Assembly (NCBI GenBank): GCA_003645215.1
Contig: QNEM01000142.1
Span: 1-5,733, forward strand
Origin: Gammaproteobacteria bacterium
GTDB lineage: Bacteria > Pseudomonadota > Gammaproteobacteria > Eutrophobiales > Eutrophobiaceae
DNA: 5,733 nucleotides
Direction of reading: 5' to 3'
Shown: positions 1 through 5,733 of the stretch, one piece after another
Position numbering within the stretch: position 1 is the stretch's first letter
How the letters are laid out: the number at the start of each line of letters is the position of its first letter
Translations under genes and position numbers: made by a program
The notes under the pieces: model-generated
What the model was told of the DNA's origin: nothing
Seen by the model: only the letters and a program-made list of their open reading frames with translations
The model's database searches: none

Positions 1-18
1 ATATTTTTGCAACAAGCA

Positions 19-573
19 CTATTTTTTCAAGGTGTCGATGCATTTAATCGCTTCGGGTAGAAAGATTTCTGTAAGCAGTAATGGTTTGTTCCTGATATAA
101 AATAACGAGCGTCTTCCCCAAAGTGTGCTGTCTTCTGCAATGGCAAGATTATATATTGGGGAGTAGGGGGTAGTTGAAGTCTTTAACTCTGCAATTTCTA
201 TCTTTCCACGGTATGTCAGTTTGTCAGAAAACAGGTAATTGCCCAGTGGTTGATTACCCCAGCGTACCAGTCTTCGAGATCCCTGTAGTGTCTGCGGCGG
301 TATAATAGTCCGCGCATAAACCCAGGGACGATCACCACAGGTCAGGAACGTCTCACGCATCAAACCATAAGCACCACTTCGTAGATGCAGTATTTTTGAC
401 TCATCTGCATGTGGTTTCCCCCAGGATTGAGCTTCCAGGGTTAATGAGATTTTTTCTGGTGAATATTGTTCCAGATGTTCTATAAGCGAACCAGTGTCGA
501 GCATACACGCACGAAGATTGGCTGTAATAGGGCTATTGCCAATAAATCCGGCATCTTTCCACTTTATAGTCAC
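19..573 (-). CDS. ubiC: Chorismate lyase (chorismate--pyruvate lyase)
   Basis: UbiC splits chorismate into 4-hydroxybenzoate and pyruvate, the first committed step of ubiquinone synthesis, in the cytoplasm. The 184-residue product matches the family along its length. Arg73 in LMRETFL corresponds to the catalytic arginine of E. coli UbiC. PLGNYLF (109-115), LWGRRS (151-156) and LLLTEIFLP (165-173, with the conserved Glu169) match its other signature blocks. It is longer than the E. coli enzyme (165 residues) because of an insertion at about 130-149 and a short C-terminal tail. The start is GTG. It is the only usual start codon between the recG stop and the body of the gene, and a partial AGG lies 9 bases upstream. 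Starting instead at Met24 would remove N-terminal residues that align with the family. The gene lies 18 bases after recG and in the same frame, so it is probably translated from the recG message. Confidence 0.93.
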   Translation of the reverse strand: MTIKWKDAGFIGNSPITANLRACMLDTGSLIEHLEQYSPEKISLTLEAQSWGKPHADESKILHLRSGAYGLMRETFLTCGDRPWVYARTIIPPQTLQGSRRLVRWGNQPLGNYLFSDKLTYRGKIEIAELKTSTTPYSPIYNLAIAEDSTLWGRRSLFYIRNKPLLLTEIFLPEAIKCIDTLKK

Positions 574-591
574 GAACCCGTGCCTGTTAAA

Positions 592-2688
592 TTACACATT
601 ACTATAGTCAAGTTCCTTGCCCAGCCATCGTTTGATTAATAGATCAACGTGTTGGGGATATTTTTCTTGTAACATTTTAGCGGCCCGTTGAACATCTCCA
701 AGCAGCCTGGCATCTCGAAGTATATCCGCAATGCGCAAGTCAGGCAGTCCGGTTTGTCGGGTGCCAGTCAGTTCACCAGGGCCTCTAAGTTGCAAATCTT
801 TTTCAGCAATCTCAAAACCATCGTTTGTATTTCGCAGAGTCTCTAGCCTGGAACGTGCCAAATCACCCAAAGGGGCCTGGTACATTAAAACACAATCACT
901 TTTGACACTGCCACGACCTACTCGACCACGCAATTGGTGTAATTGAAACAAACCCAGTCGTTCTGCATTTTCAATGATCATAAGACTTGCATTCGGGACA
1001 TCAACGCCAACTTCAATGACGGTTGTTGCAACCAGTAATTGTATTTTATTCTCTTTAAAAGAGGCCATGATGGCTTCTTTTTCCCTGTTTTTCATTCTAC
1101 CGTGGATCAAGCCGATCTGAACACCATCTAATCTTTCTGAGAGTTGCTGGAATGTCTCGGTCGCAGTCTGGCATTGTAATACCTCTGATTCCTCGATTAA
1201 TGTACACACCCAGTAAACCTGCCGGCCATCATCACAGGCTGTTTTTATTCTGGCACTTATTTCATTGCGGCGATCGTTTGAAATCACTACGGTATTAATT
1301 TCCTGTCGATTTGGCGGTGGGGCATCAATAATTGATATATCCAGATCTGCATAGACTGTCATTGCCAGCGTTCTCGGTATTGGTGTTGCTGTCATGATTA
1401 GCTGGTGTGGCAGGTAATCCTCAACAATGCCCTTGTCCAGTAAAGAGAGCCTCTGATGCACGCCAAATCGATGTTGCTCATCAATAATAATCAGCCCCAG
1501 ATTTGAGAAGCTAATGTCTTTCTGAAACAGGGCATGTGTGCCAATGGCGATGACGCGTTGTTTATTATTGAGGACATTGAGATTTGCATCACGGTCTGAT
1601 TTTGATGCCTTGCCTGTGATCAGCAATATTTCAACATCCATATCTTTGAACCATTGGCTGAATGTCTGGAAATGTTGTTCAGCCAGTAATTCCGTTGGTG
1701 CCATCAGTGCCACCTGGCAGTCAGATTCCAGAACACGTAAAGCTGCAAGCGCCGATACCACAGTTTTTCCTGAGCCAACATCACCCTGCAATAGTCTTAG
1801 CATGGGTATATCTTTTTTCAAGTCCTGTTCTATTTCTCCCAAAACTTTTTCTTGTGTAGGGGTCAGGGTGAAGGCCAGTTGTTGCATGAATTTCTTTCTT
1901 AACTGACCCTGACTCTTCATAGGCGTAGCCTGCAAAGCCTGTGTCTTTTGCCGAACTCGTTGCAAGCTTAAATGCTGGCTCAGTAATTCTTCAAAGGAGA
2001 GTCTCTGTTGTGTCGGGTGTTGACGCGCTTTTAATAATTGCAGATCTGCCTCTGGCGGCGGGCAATGCACATAGCTTAAGGCATAGACCAGATCCGGTAG
2101 ATCAAAAGTAGATAGAATTTCATCGGGTAATAATTCGGCTGGCTTGTCTTCATCTTTGCTTAATACACTCAGTGCCTGCGTGGCGAGCTTCTGTAAAGTT
2201 CTTTGTTGCAGGCCTTCAGTCAGTGGATAGATTGCAGTCAACTGTTTTTCAATCGCAGGCGCATTATCAGGATCAATATGTCTATATTCAGGGTGCGCAA
2301 TTTCCAGAGACTGGCTCCCCTTTCTGATCTGGCCATAACAACGAAGGACCGTGCCTTTTTCGAGCCTTTGTTGCTGGGCGCGGGAAAAGTGGAAGAACCT
2401 TAGCATCAATGTTCCTGTGCCATCACTGATCAGGCAGAGCAGGGAACGTCTGCGTCCAAATTTTACCTGGGTGATTTCTATTGTTCCCTCGACCAGGGCT
2501 TCCTGACCAGCTTGTAGAGTGCCTATCAGGGAAAGCCGCGTTTTATCCTGATAGCGTAAAGGTAAGTGAAACAGACAATCTTGTATGGTCAAAATACCGA
2601 CACGATTTAGCTTCTCTTCTACCTTGGGGCCGACTCCTGATAATTCTAAAACGGAATCAGTGAGTGAAAGGGAAGCTTTAGTGCCCAA
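592..2688 (-). CDS. recG: ATP-dependent DNA helicase RecG
   Basis: RecG is a superfamily 2 double-stranded DNA translocase that reverses stalled replication forks and migrates Holliday junctions and R-loops. The 698-residue product is close to the 693 residues of E. coli RecG and resembles it to the final residues (LDYSNV against RYSNA). In order there are a helix-hairpin-helix-like start (LSGVGPKVEEKL, 16-27), an OB-fold wedge domain (about 50-150), Walker A GDVGSGKT (302-309), Walker B DEQH (403-406), motif III TATPIPRT (433-440), motif VI QLRGRVGRG (585-593), and the RecG translocation region with DLQLRGPGELTGTRQTG (631-647). The start is TTG. An in-frame TAG three codons upstream (2697-2695) rules out a longer form, and no ATG or GTG suits the N-terminus. 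The sequence just upstream has only weak Shine-Dalgarno resemblance, so expression may be low or coupled to ridA, 31 bases upstream. All helicase motifs are intact. Confidence 0.98.
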   Translation of the reverse strand: MGTKASLSLTDSVLELSGVGPKVEEKLNRVGILTIQDCLFHLPLRYQDKTRLSLIGTLQAGQEALVEGTIEITQVKFGRRRSLLCLISDGTGTLMLRFFHFSRAQQQRLEKGTVLRCYGQIRKGSQSLEIAHPEYRHIDPDNAPAIEKQLTAIYPLTEGLQQRTLQKLATQALSVLSKDEDKPAELLPDEILSTFDLPDLVYALSYVHCPPPEADLQLLKARQHPTQQRLSFEELLSQHLSLQRVRQKTQALQATPMKSQGQLRKKFMQQLAFTLTPTQEKVLGEIEQDLKKDIPMLRLLQGDVGSGKTVVSALAALRVLESDCQVALMAPTELLAEQHFQTFSQWFKDMDVEILLITGKASKSDRDANLNVLNNKQRVIAIGTHALFQKDISFSNLGLIIIDEQHRFGVHQRLSLLDKGIVEDYLPHQLIMTATPIPRTLAMTVYADLDISIIDAPPPNRQEINTVVISNDRRNEISARIKTACDDGRQVYWVCTLIEESEVLQCQTATETFQQLSERLDGVQIGLIHGRMKNREKEAIMASFKENKIQLLVATTVIEVGVDVPNASLMIIENAERLGLFQLHQLRGRVGRGSVKSDCVLMYQAPLGDLARSRLETLRNTNDGFEIAEKDLQLRGPGELTGTRQTGLPDLRIADILRDARLLGDVQRAAKMLQEKYPQHVDLLIKRWLGKELDYSNV

Positions 2689-2719
2689 AATCTGCTACTT
2701 GTAATTATTCAGGCCAATA

Positions 2720-3112
2720 TTACCCGGGCAGGACTAAAACAGCATCCATTTCAACCAGAGAAGCCTTGGGTAATTCTGCCACACCGACGGCTGCCCTGGC
2801 AGGATAAGGTTCGCTGAAGAACTCAGACATAACTTCATTGACCAGGGGAAAATGACTGAGGTCGATCAGATAAATATTCAATTTTGCCACATCCGCCAAT
2901 GAGCCACCTGATGCCTCGGCAACTGCTGTGAGGTTATTAAATACCTGGGTAATCTGCATGCGCATATCACCATCAACAAGCTCCATGGTCTCGGGCACGA
3001 GTGGAATTTGCCCTGACAGATAGACAGTATTGTCAATCTTCACGGCCTGTGAGTAGGTGCCTATTGCCTGCGGTGCTTTATCTGTAGAAATGATATTTCT
3101 TGCCATAATCAT
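2720..3112 (-). CDS. ridA: RidA family reactive intermediate (enamine/imine) deaminase
   Basis: RidA (YjgF/YER057c/UK114 family) hydrolyses reactive enamines and imines such as 2-aminoacrylate released by PLP-dependent serine/threonine dehydratases, protecting PLP enzymes. It forms cytoplasmic trimers with active sites between subunits. The 130-residue product matches the usual length of about 128. Visible signatures are APQAIGTYSQAV (13-24, with Tyr20), SGQIP (33-37), YPARAAVGVAELPK (103-116) with Arg106 equivalent to the substrate-carboxylate-binding Arg105 of E. coli RidA, and Glu121 near the C-terminus. These place it in the archetypal RidA subgroup expected to have deaminase activity. 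Two ATG codons compete. The annotated one lies only 4 bases from a GGAG at 3120-3117, and a second ATG two codons in (3106-3104) lies 10 bases from it. The second would give 128 residues and is also plausible. The gene sits 42 bases after spoT with no terminator between. Confidence 0.95.
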   Translation of the reverse strand: MIMARNIISTDKAPQAIGTYSQAVKIDNTVYLSGQIPLVPETMELVDGDMRMQITQVFNNLTAVAEASGGSLADVAKLNIYLIDLSHFPLVNEVMSEFFSEPYPARAAVGVAELPKASLVEMDAVLVLPG

Positions 3113-3120
3113 GTTTCTCC
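3113..3120 (-). promoter_or_regulatory. ridA ribosome binding site with two possible starts
   Basis: The minus strand reads GGAGAAAC directly before ATG, followed by ATT and a second ATG. GGAG is a good anti-16S match. It stands 4 bases from the first ATG, which is rather close, and 10 bases from the second, which is rather far, so the site supports ridA translation but does not settle which start is used. Confidence 0.65.
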
Positions 3121-3154
3121 AAACATTCTATTTTAATTAATTACAGTACTTGTG

Positions 3155-5281
3155 TTATCTGCTGATATGGGAAATATGTTTGATACGCCTGATGCGCCGT
3201 ATTACCTGGGCCAGGTGTTTTCTATCTCTTACCTCTAAGTCAAATGACAATAATGTATCGCGATCATCCTTGTCTTCGATCTCAACATTGAGGATGTTGG
3301 CTTCCTGTTCCGAGATCGCGGCAGCGACTGTGGCAAGTACGCCGCGCTGGTTTGTTGCGTACATGCGAATTTGAGTTGCGAAGTCACGTTCGATATTTTC
3401 TTCCCACTCTACATCAATCCACTTTTCAGGTTGATTACGAAACTCTGCAATATTTTTACAGGATCGATAATGTATGACGATACCACGCCCGGCGGAGCTA
3501 AAGCCGACGATCGGATCCCCCGGTATGGGATGACAACATTTTGGAAAATGTACCACCATACCTTCAGTGCCCTTGATAACAAAAGGTTGAGTTTCATTTT
3601 CCTGACGGTCGCCATTTTTTAATGCTGAAGATTTTTTATCTGTGTCAATCAGGCGCCTGGCAATCAGCGGTGCAATCCGGTTGCCCAGGCCAACTTCAGC
3701 CAATAAGGCCTGATCATTATCCAGATGATATTCCTTCAGAACTTCTTTGAGTTTTGCCTGTTTTATTTGATCATAGCGAAAGCCAAATTGATCCAGTTCC
3801 CGGTTGAGTAGACGTAAACCCAGCGCAATGGCTTCATCTTCCTGCAGGTTTTTCAGGTAATGCCGGATGCTGGTTCTGGCCCTGGCGGTGGTGACAAATT
3901 TCAACCATCCCGGATTCGGCCTGGCGTTAGGTGAGGTTATAATCTCAACCGATTGACCACTATAGAGTCTTGTCCCAAGTGGAGCTAACTTCCGGTTTAT
4001 CCTTGCGCCAGTGCAGGTGTCACCGACATCGGTATGAATGGCATAGGCAAAATCTACAGCCGTTGCCCCTTTAGGTAATTCTATAATTTTTCCATTGGGC
4101 GTAAATATATAGACGGCATCAGGGAAAAGATCGACCTTGACACTATCAAGAAACTCCTGAGGATTACCTGCCGTTTTCTGCATTTCCATAATGCGTTGTA
4201 ACCACTCGCGCGCCTTACGATGTGCCCCACTTCTGTCTCCGGTCTTTTTGCCGGATTTATAAAGCCAGTGTGCAGCAATGCCAGCTTCAGCAACGTCGTT
4301 CATTTCCCTGGTACGGATCTGAACCTCGATGTTTACACCGAAAGGGCCAAACAAAACAGTGTGCAGGGACTGGTAACCATTGGTCTTGGGGATAGCAATA
4401 TAATCCTTGAATTTTCCTGGTACCGGTTTATAGAGGTTATGTACAACTCCAAGTGCCCGGTAACAGTTGTCTACATCTTCCACCAGGATTCTAAAGGCGT
4501 AGACATCGTAGACTTCATTGAAAGTCAGTTTATTTCTACGCATTTTTTCATAGATGCCATACAGGTGTTTTTCCCTGCCATGGATCTCTACTGGCAATTT
4601 TTCCTGTCGCATTCTTCGGCGTAAGGCATTTCTAATCTTGGTTATGACTTCTTTCCTGTTACCTCGAGCTTTACGGACCTGTTCAGTTAATATTCTGTGG
4701 CGCATGGGATACATGGCCAGGAATCCAAGTTCTTCAAGTTCAAGGCGAATATTATTCAAGCCAAGTCGTTGTGCGATAGGCACATAGATATCCAGGGTTT
4801 CACGTGAGATGCGCATGCGTTTTTCATGACGCAGGGCCCCCAGGGTCCTCATGTTATGCAGTCGATCAGCCAGCTTAACCAGTATGACGCGGATGTCCTG
4901 ACTCATGGCCATGAGCATTTTGCGAAAATTCTGAGCCTGTGCTTCTTCTACACTATCGAAGTGGACCTGGGTGAGTTTACTGACACCATCAACCAGTTCG
5001 GCAACATTTTTTCCGAATTTCTTTTTGATCTCATCTTTGGCTGTCGGGGTATCTTCGAGGACATCATGGAGAATGGCAGCCATCAGCGTTTGATGATCCA
5101 TATGCATTTCACCGAGAATACCTGCAACTTCTAACGGGTGGTGGATATATGGTTCTCCGCTGATGCGCTGTTGCCCTTCATGTGCCTTGGCACTGAATTC
5201 ATAAGCCTGAAATACGCGATCAATCTGATGTGGATCGAGGTATGAGCTTATTGCATTCGTAAGATCATTAACCTGATACAT
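3155..5281 (-). CDS. spoT: Bifunctional (p)ppGpp synthetase/hydrolase SpoT
   Basis: This is a long RelA/SpoT homologue that controls the stringent-response alarmone (p)ppGpp in the cytoplasm. The 708-residue product is close to E. coli SpoT (702). The N-terminal HD hydrolase domain (about 1-200) keeps its metal and catalytic residues: His48, His72-Asp73 and Glu76-Asp77 in HDVLEDT, and LADRLHNMRT (137-146). The synthetase domain (about 230-345) has GREKHLYGIYEKM, KFKDYIAIPKTNGYQSLHT (290-308) and EVQIRT (319-324). The KFKD form is the basic RxKD-like type of bifunctional enzymes, unlike the acidic motif of RelA. A TGS domain (about 388-449), a helical region, a cysteine-containing zinc-finger-type domain (KCCHPIPGD 581-589, Cys608) and a C-terminal ACT domain (about 633-708) follow. 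A polar linker spans about 546-566. The start is the first available ATG. Its Shine-Dalgarno match is poor (GAG, 11 bases upstream). It is separated from rpoZ by a terminator-like hairpin and leads the ridA-recG-ubiC group. Confidence 0.98.
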   Translation of the reverse strand: MYQVNDLTNAISSYLDPHQIDRVFQAYEFSAKAHEGQQRISGEPYIHHPLEVAGILGEMHMDHQTLMAAILHDVLEDTPTAKDEIKKKFGKNVAELVDGVSKLTQVHFDSVEEAQAQNFRKMLMAMSQDIRVILVKLADRLHNMRTLGALRHEKRMRISRETLDIYVPIAQRLGLNNIRLELEELGFLAMYPMRHRILTEQVRKARGNRKEVITKIRNALRRRMRQEKLPVEIHGREKHLYGIYEKMRRNKLTFNEVYDVYAFRILVEDVDNCYRALGVVHNLYKPVPGKFKDYIAIPKTNGYQSLHTVLFGPFGVNIEVQIRTREMNDVAEAGIAAHWLYKSGKKTGDRSGAHRKAREWLQRIMEMQKTAGNPQEFLDSVKVDLFPDAVYIFTPNGKIIELPKGATAVDFAYAIHTDVGDTCTGARINRKLAPLGTRLYSGQSVEIITSPNARPNPGWLKFVTTARARTSIRHYLKNLQEDEAIALGLRLLNRELDQFGFRYDQIKQAKLKEVLKEYHLDNDQALLAEVGLGNRIAPLIARRLIDTDKKSSALKNGDRQENETQPFVIKGTEGMVVHFPKCCHPIPGDPIVGFSSAGRGIVIHYRSCKNIAEFRNQPEKWIDVEWEENIERDFATQIRMYATNQRGVLATVAAAISEQEANILNVEIEDKDDRDTLLSFDLEVRDRKHLAQVIRRIRRIKHISHISR

Positions 5282-5326
5282 AAGATGACCAGCTCGAATT
5301 GTGAAGAAAAATTGTTTGCAGTGAAT

Positions 5327-5349
5327 TTACGACGCTGCGTGTGTCGTAA
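5327..5349. repeat. Inverted repeat in the spoT leader (possible operator or hairpin)
   Basis: TTACGAC at 5327-5333 is repeated as its exact reverse complement GTCGTAA at 5343-5349, separated by 9 bases, giving a 7-bp dyad. One further C-G pair could form inside it. It lies 46 to 68 bases upstream of the spoT start, and its right edge touches an AATAAT hexamer that reads on the minus strand (5354-5349). No T-run follows it on the minus strand, so it does not look like a terminator. It may be a protein-binding dyad or a leader hairpin. Seven base pairs can also arise by chance in a region this size, so the role is unproven. Confidence 0.4.
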
Positions 5350-5400
5350 TTATTTTTTGTACTGGAAAATGAAAAATTATTGAGAATAGAATTATTAAAA
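5349..5400 (-). promoter_or_regulatory. AT-rich region, possible spoT promoter (weak)
   Basis: Between the rpoZ terminator and spoT the minus strand is strongly AT-rich and contains two AATAAT hexamers (5354-5349 and near 5382-5377) that resemble a sigma-70 -10 box at five of six positions. I find no convincing TTGACA-like partner at 16-18 bases from either. A promoter here would be expected if the hairpin after rpoZ stops much of the transcription, but the sequence alone supports it only weakly. Confidence 0.25.
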
Positions 5401-5438
5401 AGCAAAACGAAATACCACCCTGTTATGTTACAGGGTGG
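5390..5438 (-). terminator. Rho-independent-type terminator after rpoZ
   Basis: CCACCCTGT (5415-5423) and ACAGGGTGG (5430-5438) form a perfect 9-bp, GC-rich stem with a 6-base loop. On the minus strand the stem is followed by a T-rich tract (TATTTCGTTTTGCTTTTT, 5414-5397). It begins 6 bases after the rpoZ stop codon. On the plus strand the downstream side is not T-rich, so it is oriented for rpoZ. The T-tract is interrupted by C and G, so termination may be partial, leaving some read-through into spoT. Confidence 0.75.
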
Positions 5439-5444
5439 CATGGA

Positions 5445-5711
5445 TTATTCCGCAGCGGTTGCTTCTTCGCCTTCATTCAGCATTGCGAATTCATCAAGCA
5501 ATTCAGTTTTACCGATGGTATCGATATTTTCTAATGTGATAAGACCTGCGGCTATTTCGCGCAGTGCGATCACAGTGGGTTTATCATTATCTTCATCCAC
5601 CAGGGCATCTTTACCTAAAGTGAGTTGTCTGGCGCGTTTGGCGGCTAGCGGCACCAGGTCATAGCGGTTATTTACCTGTGTCAGGCAATCTTCAATTGTT
5701 AATCTGGCCAT
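5445..5711 (-). CDS. rpoZ: DNA-directed RNA polymerase omega subunit
   Basis: Omega is the small RNA polymerase subunit that binds beta-prime, helps its folding and assembly, and in E. coli contributes to ppGpp site 1 at the omega/beta-prime interface. The 88-residue product is close to E. coli omega (91). It contains the family blocks MARLTIEDC (1-9), NNRYDLV (14-20), AAKRARQL (23-30) and KPTVIALREIAAGLI (44-58). The N-terminal MAR-T segment, which includes residues used for ppGpp binding in E. coli, is kept. The C-terminal tail is acidic and alanine-rich, which is normal for this variable end. The ATG is preceded by GAGG at 5722-5719 with a 7-base spacer, the clearest ribosome binding site in the window. 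gmk is the usual gene upstream but lies outside the window. A terminator hairpin follows directly. Confidence 0.98.
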   Translation of the reverse strand: MARLTIEDCLTQVNNRYDLVPLAAKRARQLTLGKDALVDEDNDKPTVIALREIAAGLITLENIDTIGKTELLDEFAMLNEGEEATAAE

Positions 5712-5718
5712 TCTTAAA

Positions 5719-5722
5719 CCTC
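5719..5722 (-). promoter_or_regulatory. rpoZ ribosome binding site
   Basis: On the minus strand GAGG stands 7 bases before the rpoZ ATG, a standard Shine-Dalgarno placement that fixes this start. An ATG that overlaps it slightly upstream is out of frame. Confidence 0.8.
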
Positions 5723-5733
5723 ATTATTCAAAA

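Noticed and set aside
1..18. Possible start of a gene after ubiC, such as ubiA
   Set aside because: Only 18 bases remain after the ubiC stop, with no start codon or ribosome binding site that can be assigned.
1538..1906. Plus-strand open frame of 122 codons opposite recG
   Set aside because: It is antisense to the Walker A region of recG; its composition is what the opposite strand of that conserved coding sequence would give.
3134..3143. TAATTAATTA palindrome between spoT and ridA
   Set aside because: A 10-base AT-only palindrome in AT-rich intergenic sequence is expected by chance, and it has no GC stem or T-tract to act as a terminator.
3409..3615. Minus-strand 68-codon frame inside spoT
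   Set aside because: It overlaps the SpoT linker and zinc-finger coding region in another frame; SpoT continues without interruption through it, so there is no frameshift or nested gene to explain.
4220..4624. Plus-strand open frame of 134 codons
   Set aside because: It lies entirely antisense to the conserved spoT synthetase region, resembles no protein I know, and has no evident ribosome binding site. It is a shadow of spoT.
4826..5134. Plus-strand open frame of 102 codons opposite the SpoT HD domain
   Set aside because: It is fully antisense to conserved catalytic sequence and lacks independent coding signs.
5380..5664. Plus-strand open frame covering the rpoZ terminator and most of rpoZ
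   Set aside because: It is antisense to a certain omega gene and starts inside the AT-rich leader; its Ser/Ala-rich product matches nothing recognisable.

Overview
The window is a compact, ordinary-looking piece of a gammaproteobacterial chromosome. All five genes lie on the minus strand and are read from the right end to the left: rpoZ, spoT, ridA, recG, ubiC. The assignment to Gammaproteobacteria is an inference. It rests on strong residue-level resemblance of RecG, SpoT, RidA and omega to the E. coli proteins, on the rpoZ-spoT-recG order (in E. coli gmk-rpoZ-spoT-trmH-recG), and on chorismate lyase, which points to ubiquinone synthesis. Having ridA directly after spoT, and ubiC directly after recG, differs from the enteric arrangement and suggests a non-enteric lineage. 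I cannot name the genus. Base composition looks moderate and even, with no sign of recent transfer.

Layout from right to left. The rpoZ gene (5711-5445) has a clear ribosome binding site and is followed within 6 bases by a 9-bp terminator hairpin (5438-5415) and a T-rich tract. A 163-base intergenic region (5444-5282) holds that hairpin and then an AT-rich leader with a 7-bp inverted repeat (5349-5327) ahead of spoT. Next come spoT (5281-3155), a 42-base gap, ridA (3112-2720), a 31-base gap, recG (2688-592, TTG start), an 18-base gap, and ubiC (573-19, GTG start). No terminator is visible between spoT and ubiC, so these four genes probably form one transcription unit. The last 18 bases of the window hold nothing recognisable; ubiA is a common next gene after ubiC but is not in view. 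No stretch longer than 163 bases lacks a gene.

How the genes relate. SpoT makes and destroys (p)ppGpp, and omega forms part of one RNA polymerase binding site for that nucleotide, so effector enzyme and receptor subunit are neighbours. RidA removes reactive enamine/imine intermediates, RecG remodels stalled replication forks, and UbiC begins ubiquinone synthesis. These are housekeeping roles joined by conserved gene order rather than one pathway. I see no mobile element, CRISPR array, RNA gene or undescribed system. The points most worth a second look are the spoT leader, the weak or non-ATG starts of recG and ubiC, and an extra loop in UbiC.
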